Origin: Bacteroidia bacterium
GTDB lineage: Bacteria > Bacteroidota > Bacteroidia > Bacteroidales > Paludibacteraceae
NCBI GenBank assembly: GCA_009929445.1
Contig: SAAL01000004.1
Span: 1-64,000, forward strand
Reading direction: 5' to 3'
DNA length: 64,000 nucleotides
A program made the position numbers and the translations under genes. The notes under the pieces were generated by a model. That model was not told the DNA's origin and did no database searches. It saw only the letters and a list, made by a program, of their open reading frames with translations. Shown here piece by piece: positions 11,410 through 19,597 of this stretch. The first letter of the stretch is position 1; each line of letters begins with the position of its first letter.

Positions 11410-11811
11410 TTTTTTATTCGTGTAAATTGATATTGAATTTTATTTGAAAATCACTATTGCCCGATAAAATTCTGATTTCTTAAATTGTATTATATTTCTC
11501 ACTTTGAAATGACAGTCATTATTCTATCTTTTGGAGTGGAGTTCAAAAATCTCTATAAATCACAGTCATCCTGAGTGTAGCGAAGAAACTTAATATTTTT
11601 TACTCGACAAAATTATCTGGAAATACTTTTGCCTGTACCACGTTTCAATTATCGGCATATCACGCATTTCGCTTTACCTTAACGGCGATAAAATCATATT
11701 TTTCATTATTACGCAAAAGCAATTGTTTCATTCTGTTCTGACGAAGAATATACAGACAACAGTTCTAATGGAGCAGGTGTATGCATAACCGGCTTTGTTT
11801 TTATTAAATCC

Positions 11812-12209
11812 GTCAGGTTACCGAAGCGGGAGTGGCAACGATTGAAATCCCTGCAATCAATACGGATTTATACCTGTACAACTTCCGAAGTCTGCCATCC
11901 TTCACAATTGTTGCCTGCCTGGGTGGAGTGTGTGATATGACTTACTCATAGACCGAAAAGCAATACGTACGTTCGGAATACCTGCACAATGACAATGTAC
12001 GTGGAGTATACCAAAGCAACTGAATGCCTGCCATGGGTACGCAGCCGGGCGTTTCCATCCGACTGTACTGTCCCCTGAAACTGATGCCGATAACCGATGA
12101 TGTGACCATGCTGGTGTGTCTTGGGGTGGAGTTCGGGAAAAACGGCTACGGCAACACCACTGAACCTGTAAAATACGCCGGAACAGGAAAAATAGTGCGG
12201 GTTGGATAA
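11812..12209 (+). pseudogene. Decayed protein-coding remnant, unknown family
   Basis: A single reading frame (IRQVTEAGVATIEIPAINTDLYLYNFRS...CDMTYS*TEKQYVRSEYLHNDNVRGVYQSN*MPAMGTQPGVSIRLYCPLK...GKIVRVG*) is protein-like over about 130 codons but broken by in-frame TAG and TGA. Confidence 0.4.
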
Positions 12210-12270
12210 GATTTGACAAAGTGAAACAGAAAAACGGGTAAATTATTAGGTTCGAGTTTTCACCTGATTA

Positions 12271-12320
12271 CAATAATAAAGGAGCAGCGATTTCAATCCC
12301 TGCTCCTTTATTATTGTATT
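12271..12320. terminator. Stem-loop terminator between remnant region and osmC-family gene
   Basis: CAATAATAAAGGAGCAG...CTGCTCCTTTATTATTG, 17-bp perfect inverted repeat. Confidence 0.75.
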
Positions 12321-12336
12321 GTCCGGCAAAGGTTTT

Positions 12337-12756
12337 TCAGCCCTCTTTTACCCGTATTTCTGAAGTAACTTCTATCGCTTTTCTGAATAGAGCTTCCACA
12401 CCGCAGTAGGTTTCTTCCGACATTTTCACTGCCTTTTCCAGCTTTTCCATTGGCAGGTCTTTACCGGTAAATTCATACACTACGTGCATTCTTTCGTAGT
12501 ATTTCGGATGCTCATCGCGCATATCGGCTTCCACGCTGATGTTACATTTCGCGATATTCACACGCATTTTTTTGAGAATGGAGACCACATCCATGCCTGT
12601 ACAGCCGGCCAGCGCCACAAGCAGCAATTTTTTGGGACTCGTACCGAGATTATCGCCTCCGGCTGCCAGCGGTGCGTCATTTATGATTTTGTGTTCGTCT
12701 ATTGTGGATTCAAAAGTGAGATTGCCTTTCCATTCGGAAGTAATAACATGTTTCAT
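12337..12756 (-). CDS. OsmC family protein
   Basis: 139 aa; AAGGDNLGTSPKKLLLVALAGCTGMDVVSILKKMR and EETYCGVEALFRKA motifs with conserved Cys residues. Confidence 0.92.
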   Translation of the reverse strand: MKHVITSEWKGNLTFESTIDEHKIINDAPLAAGGDNLGTSPKKLLLVALAGCTGMDVVSILKKMRVNIAKCNISVEADMRDEHPKYYERMHVVYEFTGKDLPMEKLEKAVKMSEETYCGVEALFRKAIEVTSEIRVKEG

Positions 12757-13053
12757 TTAAAAAAAATTTAGAGTGTTAAAATAAAGTGAAATTATACCAT
12801 CAAAAAAAACCGGAATTTTGCATTTGACATGTAAAAATCGGCTCTTCTTCCGGTTTTTTGATAAAACATTTCAGGCAGGGTAAAAGTTTTCGGAAAAAAT
12901 TTTCGATAAAAAATAAAAAAAAGAAAGGCAATTTTCAGCTGAATTAACATACAAATTGCCCTAAAAATTATAAAATTATTCAGATTCAATTTTCCTGCTG
13001 TCTATTTGTAATCTTTTCAGAAATTGAGGATTACGAGCGCAACGGCCGGCGGC

Positions 13054-13083
13054 TTGCAGGCTTGAAATTAATTCATAAATTTG
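13054..13083 (+). promoter_or_regulatory. Bacteroidetes-type promoter (TTG-N19-TAAATTTG)
   Basis: TTG at 13054-13056, 19-nt spacer, TAAATTTG at 13076-13083, matching TTG-N19/20-TAnnTTTG. Confidence 0.65.
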
Positions 13084-13113
13084 TACCGGATATTTACTCA
13101 ACACGTATCTTAT

Positions 13114-14022
13114 ATGCATCCGATAGCCTCATTTCAGGAACTGACATCGCATCTGACCGAATCACAGCATCGCAAACGCATGGCAGTGGCCAATGCAGTG
13201 GATTCACACACGCTTGATGCCGTGATCAACGCTGTAAATGCAGGCATCGTAGAGGCTTATCTGGTAGGCGACGTGGCTGAAATTGAGTCCTATCTGCTCG
13301 AACAGCCGGATATTTCATCATATATTCACATCATTGATAAACCCGATGTGGGCGAAGCAACGTTCGAAGCGGTTCGCATGGTGAAGGATGGCGAATGCGA
13401 TATCCTGATGAAAGGGTTGGTGAATACCGATGTGATTCTGCGGGCTATACTCGACAAACAAAAAGGGCTCTTGCCACCCGGCAATGTGCTGACCTACAAC
13501 GCCGCACTCGAAATTCCGGGCTACCACAAGCTGATTTTCTTTTCGGACCCGGCCGTGATACCCTACCCCACGCTCGATCAGCGGAAAGCCATGATAAAAT
13601 ACGCCATCAACACCTGCTATAAATTCGGGCTTTCAAAACCCAAAGTGGCATTAATTCATGCCACAGAAGTAACCAGCCCTAAAATCACGTTTATGCAGGA
13701 TTACCTGGATATCATGCAGATGTGGCGTGCAGGTGAATTTGGCGACGTGATCATCGACGGACCGCTGGATATTTTCCTGGCTCTGGACGCCGAGCGGGGC
13801 GGTATCAAAAAAGTACCATCACCCTTGCTGGGTGATGCCGATGTGCTTATTTTCCCCGATTTTGCCGCCGCCAATGTCTTTTACAAAGGAGTGGCACTTT
13901 TTGCCAACGCTCAGATGGGCGGTATTTTGCAGGGCACTTCCAAACCGTGTGTACTCACTTCGCGCAGTGAGACAGCTCTTTCCAAGTTTTACAGCATCGC
14001 TGTGGCCTGCATCCTGGCATAG
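13114..14022 (+). CDS. Phosphate acyltransferase (phosphate butyryl/acetyltransferase family)
   Basis: ATG at 13114 in frame with the listed ORF; ECDILMKGLVNTDVILRAIL, SDPAVIPYPTLDQRKAMI, DVLIFPDFAAANVFYKG motifs. The listed start (TTG 13081) overlaps the promoter. Confidence 0.88.
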   Translation: MHPIASFQELTSHLTESQHRKRMAVANAVDSHTLDAVINAVNAGIVEAYLVGDVAEIESYLLEQPDISSYIHIIDKPDVGEATFEAVRMVKDGECDILMKGLVNTDVILRAILDKQKGLLPPGNVLTYNAALEIPGYHKLIFFSDPAVIPYPTLDQRKAMIKYAINTCYKFGLSKPKVALIHATEVTSPKITFMQDYLDIMQMWRAGEFGDVIIDGPLDIFLALDAERGGIKKVPSPLLGDADVLIFPDFAAANVFYKGVALFANAQMGGILQGTSKPCVLTSRSETALSKFYSIAVACILA

Positions 14023-14080
14023 ATTTCCTGATTGTTATCGGGTGCAGCGGTTTGAAACCGCCGTTTTTAATAAGCGGTTA

Positions 14081-14098
14081 CCCCGATAGCTATCGGGG
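14081..14098. repeat. Dispersed palindrome CCCCGATAGCTATCGGGG
   Basis: Perfect 18-bp palindrome; further copies at 14694-14711 and 28945-28962. Confidence 0.8.
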
Positions 14099-14341
14099 CG
14101 CTTCACCCGTGAGGTTTGTACAAACATTTCGGGTGAAAACAGCTAAAAACCGATTTACCCAAAGATATTTTTCGTATCTTTATCCGCTGATTACGGAGCA
14201 TGTCGTGGCATGATATGGAGCACCCGCAAATTATACGGACTTCATGTTTGAGTCACTTATGCAGTTTACTTCATTCTATAAACAACTGATAACCAACTGC
14301 AATACTGTAAAAAATTACATTCAAGAAAAAAAACTACAAAT

Positions 14342-14656
14342 ATGGACAACAAACAAAATCAGGAAAATCAGCTGAACATTGAATTATCGGCTGAAGTAGC
14401 TGAAGGAACTTACTCAAACCTGGCAATCATTTCACATTCCTCATCGGAATTTGTCATTGATTTTATCCGCATTATGCCCGGAACACCCAAAGCCAACGTA
14501 AAATCACGCATCATCCTCACTCCCGAGCATGCCAAAAGACTGCTATTTGCACTCCAGGACAACATTTCGAAATATGAACAGCAGCACGGAAAGATAAAAA
14601 CACCAGAAAACAACATGATGCCGCCACTGCCGATGGGATTCGGGGGAGAAGCGTGA
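14342..14656 (+). CDS. DUF3467 domain-containing protein
   Basis: 104 aa; AEGTYSNLAIISHSSSEFVIDFIRIMPGTPKANVKSRIILTPEHAKRLLFALQDNI. Confidence 0.88.
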   Translation: MDNKQNQENQLNIELSAEVAEGTYSNLAIISHSSSEFVIDFIRIMPGTPKANVKSRIILTPEHAKRLLFALQDNISKYEQQHGKIKTPENNMMPPLPMGFGGEA

Positions 14657-14693
14657 GTTTAGTTCTGAGTTTCGAGTGTTATACTCAGAACTC

Positions 14694-14711
14694 TCCCGAT
14701 AGCTATCGGGA
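14694..14711. repeat. Dispersed palindrome TCCCGATAGCTATCGGGA
   Basis: Perfect 18-bp palindrome between convergent genes. Confidence 0.8.
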
Positions 14712-14734
14712 CAGAACTCAGAACTATAAACTAT

Positions 14735-15661
14735 TCACCTGTTTTTCAGGGAATTATATACGGTTTCGTAGAGTGGCGTGTAGATTCGGTGTTTCTGAGC
14801 CAGCTGAACGATGACTCCGGTAAGTGTTTCCACTTCAGTGCGGTTGCCGGCTTTGAAGTCGCTGTGCATGGAAGTTGTAGTACCGGCAGGCAGCACTTCG
14901 GCACGGTTTACGACCTGCTCAATGGCGTTTTCACCCAGATTAATTCCCTCCGCTTTAGCCACTTTAAGGAATTCCTCGGCAAGCCCGACGGTCATGTTCA
15001 GTCGATCCGGAGTATCCACCAGTTCGTTGAAACCAACATCAAAATAGGAAGTAAGTGAAGCAGAAACTGAAATGAAGAAGAATTTCTTCCAGATGGATTC
15101 ACGGATATTGACGGATAGCTTTGCATCTATCCGGGCCTCCTGAAGGAGTTTTTCGAAGTTCTGCAATTGTTCGTTTGGTTCCTTATCGTATCCGAAAACC
15201 AGTTTGTAAAACGTACCCGTTGCCCTGATTACACCCGGTCCGGTTTTGCGGCTTACGATGTATGAGCAACCGCTCCAGACGATGTTTTCGGGCAGAATTT
15301 CACGAATCCGTTCGGTGATATCCCCTCCGTTGAGTAATGGCAGGATGATGGTATGAGGACCAATACAGGGACGGATAAATTCGATGGAACTCCGGAGATC
15401 ATAGCTTTTGGTGGTAATAATCACATAATCCACCACACCGGCGTCCTGAGGATTATCGGTAGCCAGATCGGGTCGGGCTATAAAGTCTTCTTCGTCGGTG
15501 ATTATGTGAATACCGGTTTCCTGAATGGCTTTCAGGTGTTCGCCCCGGGCAAAAAAACATACTTCCACCCTACCCGATCCGCTGTATCGTGCAGCGAGTT
15601 TTCCTCCATAATAACCGCCTACACCACCCAGTCCTAAAAATGCAATTCTTATCTTCGTCAT
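14735..15661 (-). CDS. panE: Ketopantoate reductase family protein (2-dehydropantoate 2-reductase)
   Basis: 308 aa; N-terminal IAFLGLGGVGGYYGGKLA Rossmann motif, SIWKKFFFISVSASLTSYFD, C-terminal THSDFKAGNRTEVETLTG-like motif. Confidence 0.88.
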   Translation of the reverse strand: MTKIRIAFLGLGGVGGYYGGKLAARYSGSGRVEVCFFARGEHLKAIQETGIHIITDEEDFIARPDLATDNPQDAGVVDYVIITTKSYDLRSSIEFIRPCIGPHTIILPLLNGGDITERIREILPENIVWSGCSYIVSRKTGPGVIRATGTFYKLVFGYDKEPNEQLQNFEKLLQEARIDAKLSVNIRESIWKKFFFISVSASLTSYFDVGFNELVDTPDRLNMTVGLAEEFLKVAKAEGINLGENAIEQVVNRAEVLPAGTTTSMHSDFKAGNRTEVETLTGVIVQLAQKHRIYTPLYETVYNSLKNR

Positions 15662-15742
15662 ACCCGTTTTGTCTTTTTCTTATCCAACAAGCAGCTGAAT
15701 GAAAAGTTTAACGAATGAAAAAAGGTTTCCTGATTTTCCGGA

Positions 15743-18565
15743 TTACATGAATGGAGGAGGAGGAGGTGCACCGCCGTCCGGTCCGCCGCCTCCCATTCTC
15801 ATTCCCCTTCCCATGCCGGGTCCCATGCGGTTCATATTTTCCAGATTTTCACGGTCCTGACTGTTTCCGCCTTTGAACTTATTGATTTTGTATGTGAAAC
15901 TAACCAGGAAATAGGATGGCAGGGCATTTGATTTGCTGAATTCCACAAAGTTATCGCCTACGTTCTGATTAATATTCTGTTGTTGACGCAGTATATCAAA
16001 CACTTTCAGCGAGAACACTCCTTTTGCCTTGAATGCAGTTAAATCCAAGGATGCATTCCATATCCACTGCGAAGGGTTGAAATCGGCGTATCCGTTTTGT
16101 TTTGTAAAATTCAGATCGGTGGTAAAAGTCAGTGTTTTGGTAGGTCGAAGTCCGAAATTGAGCGCACTTGTCCAATCGTAGGTTTCTGATGCTTTTTTGT
16201 TGAAATTATTTTTCGAATAAGAATAGCCCAGACCGCCGCGAAGTGCCACATCCACTATTTCGTGGGTGAAACTCATCGAGATATTCTCGGCTGCATTGTA
16301 GCGTATGGTACTGCTCAAATCGCCGATCAGGAGGTTGTTAAGATTAATATCGGCTGCATTTACGTTTTTGGAAGTGTATCCGTACTGTTGTCTGGTGCCG
16401 AACGAAGTGTTGTTGGAGAAATTGAATTTCTTCAGGAAAGGCTGATTATACATGAAAAAAGCATTCAGATTATACGGTATTTCTTTCGAATTGACGGTCT
16501 GAATGTATCTTTTTCCGGTATTGTCGTAAATGCTGTTGCTCGTCAGGTTATCTTTTGTGGCGTTTCCGAACACTCCGACACTGTAGGAACTGAACGTTTC
16601 GGCATTGTAGTTGGAGTACATGAGCCGGAGATTGTGGTTGAAAGCCGGATTGAGCGCGGGATTTCCTACGGTTTCGTTCATCAGGTCGGTGTTGTTTTTC
16701 ACCGGCTGCATCTGGCTGATAGAGGGCTGCTCGGTACGTCCGCGGTATTCGAGCCGTGCAAAATTTCTTTTGCCGAAATTGTACTGAAAACGGGCTGCAG
16801 GAGCCAGGTTCACCACTTCATTTTTAATCGGAACACCCGTGTTGTCGCCGTAAATAGTTGTGCTGTAAGTTTGCGATGGTTCGGCCGAAAAACCGAGCGT
16901 AAGATTATATGCAGGCATTACGTAGCGGTAATTGAGGTCGAGCGTTTCACGGAAAAAGCGGTTTGAAAATTCGTTGCTGTATTCGTTGTTCTTGACGATG
17001 TAGTTGCCGTTGACATCCTGATCAAACAGATCGCGTACAGAGTTCCGGATATTTCCGTTGAAGGAGAGCGAGGTTTCGAGAAAATGTTTGCGCGAAGTTC
17101 CGAGCGGCTCAACGTATGACAGTCGCAAACCAAAATTGAAATTATTGGATGTATTGTCGCTCCGCTGGTCGATGAGAATGGTAGAATCGTTGGTTATTTT
17201 CCGGGAATAATTCATGCCGTTGTCGTCGCTTGCTGACATATTGGTATTGAGCCGTGTGGTAAACGTTCGGCCGGGTTTTGCCAGTTTACGGTTGTAGATA
17301 AACGTAATTCCGGCGTCGCGGTCGAGGCCATCGCCACTGTTTTTTGTATTTCCCCAGCTAGTGCTGTCGTTTTCTTTCAGATAAAGATAATCGGACGTAC
17401 TGCGTGAAAACGAGCGGTTGAAACCTATATTCGGCTGAATGATAAAAGAATTCATAGTGTCCGGTTTCCATTCCATTTCGAGGCGGAGATTTCCCTGATA
17501 ATTTTCGCGGTTGGACATCCGGTTGGAGTTATTTTGGTACGTGGCGTCCTGCAGGTAGTTTTCGCGCTGACTTTCTGAAAGCACCAGGTTGTCCGAATGG
17601 TTAAACGTCACGTCGCCCCCTACGATGAGTTGTTTACTCAGCGGTGTGTTGATGTTGTACCCAAGGTTCTGAGTAGCAGTGATTCCACTTCTTCCTCCGC
17701 CAAAACCGCCTCTTCCACGGCGGCTGCGGGCAGTATTTGTATTGTTGGCACCGGCTGTGACCGACGAGCGGGTATCGCCGTTCATGATGTTCAGAAATGC
17801 ATTGGCATCGTAGCGAAATTCCGGATTGATATCCGTTCCGGCTCCCGCCTGTACATTGCCGAATACTCCCTGCCGGCGGTCGCGCTTGATGGTCAGGTTG
17901 ATGATACGTTCGGTTTCGCCATCATCAAAGCCCGTGAGCTGTGCCATTTCTGATTTCTGATCCACCACTTGCACTTTATCCACCATATCGGCCGGAATAT
18001 TTTTGGTGGACATTTCCATATCATCGCCGAAAAATTTCTTGCCATCCACCCGTATTTTCTTTACTTCCTGTCCGTTGACCATTATTTTTCCATCAGAGGT
18101 TATCTCTACTCCCGGCATTTTCTTCAGCAAATCCTCGACCACGGCATTTTGTCCGGTTTTGAATGTGGTTGCGTTGTATTCGATGGTATCGCCTTTGGTA
18201 ACCACTTGTACGGCTGTGCCGGCAACTTCGAGTTCTTTCAGTACTTTGGAATCGTCCTCCATCTGCAGATTTTCCAGCACCATATTTGCGGATCTGACTT
18301 CAAGATTCCGGTTGATGCCGATATAGCCAACCGATGTAGCCTGCAGAATGTATTTTCCGGATTTGATATCTTTCAGGGTAAACTCACCGAGTGAGTCTGT
18401 TGATTGTCCGGCTACCAACACGGAGTCTGTATTGAGTAACCGGACTGCAACATATTCCAGTGGTTCGCCGGTTGATTTACTTACGATTTTCGATTTGACA
18501 GCGTGTTGAGCCTGGAGTGCAAAACTCATGGCAAAACAAAAGGACAGGATCAGGTACTTTTTCAT
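15743..18565 (-). CDS. Outer membrane beta-barrel protein with N-terminal CarboxypepD-regulatory-like domain (TonB-dependent receptor-like)
   Basis: 940 aa; signal peptide, STGEPLEYVAVRLLNTDSVLVAGQSTDSLGEFTLKDIKSGKY, plug-like VVEDLLKKMPGVEI...VRVDGKKFFGDD, barrel-like remainder. Confidence 0.9.
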   Translation of the reverse strand: MKKYLILSFCFAMSFALQAQHAVKSKIVSKSTGEPLEYVAVRLLNTDSVLVAGQSTDSLGEFTLKDIKSGKYILQATSVGYIGINRNLEVRSANMVLENLQMEDDSKVLKELEVAGTAVQVVTKGDTIEYNATTFKTGQNAVVEDLLKKMPGVEITSDGKIMVNGQEVKKIRVDGKKFFGDDMEMSTKNIPADMVDKVQVVDQKSEMAQLTGFDDGETERIINLTIKRDRRQGVFGNVQAGAGTDINPEFRYDANAFLNIMNGDTRSSVTAGANNTNTARSRRGRGGFGGGRSGITATQNLGYNINTPLSKQLIVGGDVTFNHSDNLVLSESQRENYLQDATYQNNSNRMSNRENYQGNLRLEMEWKPDTMNSFIIQPNIGFNRSFSRSTSDYLYLKENDSTSWGNTKNSGDGLDRDAGITFIYNRKLAKPGRTFTTRLNTNMSASDDNGMNYSRKITNDSTILIDQRSDNTSNNFNFGLRLSYVEPLGTSRKHFLETSLSFNGNIRNSVRDLFDQDVNGNYIVKNNEYSNEFSNRFFRETLDLNYRYVMPAYNLTLGFSAEPSQTYSTTIYGDNTGVPIKNEVVNLAPAARFQYNFGKRNFARLEYRGRTEQPSISQMQPVKNNTDLMNETVGNPALNPAFNHNLRLMYSNYNAETFSSYSVGVFGNATKDNLTSNSIYDNTGKRYIQTVNSKEIPYNLNAFFMYNQPFLKKFNFSNNTSFGTRQQYGYTSKNVNAADINLNNLLIGDLSSTIRYNAAENISMSFTHEIVDVALRGGLGYSYSKNNFNKKASETYDWTSALNFGLRPTKTLTFTTDLNFTKQNGYADFNPSQWIWNASLDLTAFKAKGVFSLKVFDILRQQQNINQNVGDNFVEFSKSNALPSYFLVSFTYKINKFKGGNSQDRENLENMNRMGPGMGRGMRMGGGGPDGGAPPPPPFM

Positions 18566-18768
18566 TTTTTAAATATAACATACTTTATCAGAGTTGTTTG
18601 CAACAAAATCGTCGCCACTCTTAGTAATATAAATTGATTATTGTGTGTGATTAATTATACATTCGACTGTTTGATGAACAGAAAGTTTAATCTGTTAAAC
18701 AATTTTTTGATGATATTGTTATAGCTGAAAAGAATAAATTATTTATAATCAATTTAAATTGCAACTCT

Positions 18769-19443
18769 ATGAAACGAATAAACATTTTACTATCATTCCT
18801 TTTGATGATAACTGTATTTAGCTTCGGACAGTTCAAACTTCCGTCACTCCCGTATGAATATGGTGCACTGGAACCTTTTATTGACAGTACCACTATGCGC
18901 ATTCACCATACGGCTCACCAAGCAGCGTATGTAAACAACCTGAACAAGGCTGTTGAGAAATATCCGCAATACAACAAGCTGGATATTACAGAACTACTCC
19001 GTAAGATCAATACGCTTCCCAAAGACATTCAGACTGCGGTGAGAAACAACGGCGGCGGCCATTACAACCACACTTTCTTCTGGGAGATAATGGCTCCGGC
19101 CGGAACAACGACCATGTCGCCTGCGTTGGAGAAAGCGCTGGTGAAACAATTCGGCAGTGTGGACAAATTCAGGGAAGAATTTGAAAAAGCCGCCACCGGA
19201 CGTTTTGGTTCAGGCTGGGTATGGCTGATGCAGAAATCGGACGGTACGCTTTACATCGATTCTACTCCCAATCAGGATAATATGCTGATGCCGTTCAACA
19301 CAATGAAAGGAAAACCTATCCTGGCGCTGGATGTATGGGAACACGCCTATTACCTGAAATATCAATCCAAACGGGCTGCTTACGTCAAAGCATTCTGGAA
19401 TGTGGTGAACTGGAATAAAGTCAGCGAGCTGGCGGGTTTATAA
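18769..19443 (+). CDS. Superoxide dismutase (Fe/Mn family) with N-terminal signal peptide
   Basis: 224 aa; MKRINILLSFLLMITVFSFGQ leader, then FKLPSLPYEYGALEPFID...HHTAHQAAYVNNLNKA...GGGHYNHTFFWE...DVWEHAYYLKYQ. Confidence 0.95.
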   Translation: MKRINILLSFLLMITVFSFGQFKLPSLPYEYGALEPFIDSTTMRIHHTAHQAAYVNNLNKAVEKYPQYNKLDITELLRKINTLPKDIQTAVRNNGGGHYNHTFFWEIMAPAGTTTMSPALEKALVKQFGSVDKFREEFEKAATGRFGSGWVWLMQKSDGTLYIDSTPNQDNMLMPFNTMKGKPILALDVWEHAYYLKYQSKRAAYVKAFWNVVNWNKVSELAGL

Positions 19444-19531
19444 TAAAAACAGTGAAAATATCAACTTCATTACCGCAAATATCCCGTATTTTTGTTTCAT
19501 GTTATTCAAATGATTTTCAGGATGTTTGATT

Positions 19532-19579
19532 AAAGCAAGAAAGAAAGTGACACCCGATGTTCACTTTCTTTCTTGCTTT
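19532..19579. terminator. Bidirectional terminator between convergent SOD and GH31 genes
   Basis: Perfect 19-bp inverted repeat AAAGCAAGAAAGAAAGTGA / TCACTTTCTTTCTTGCTTT with 10-nt loop. Confidence 0.85.
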
Positions 19580-19597
19580 CATACATTTCGCATTTTG

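Noticed and set aside
16262-16966. 234-aa + strand ORF antisense to the TonB-type barrel gene
   Set aside because: Shadow ORF; no domain and no upstream promoter or start context supporting it.
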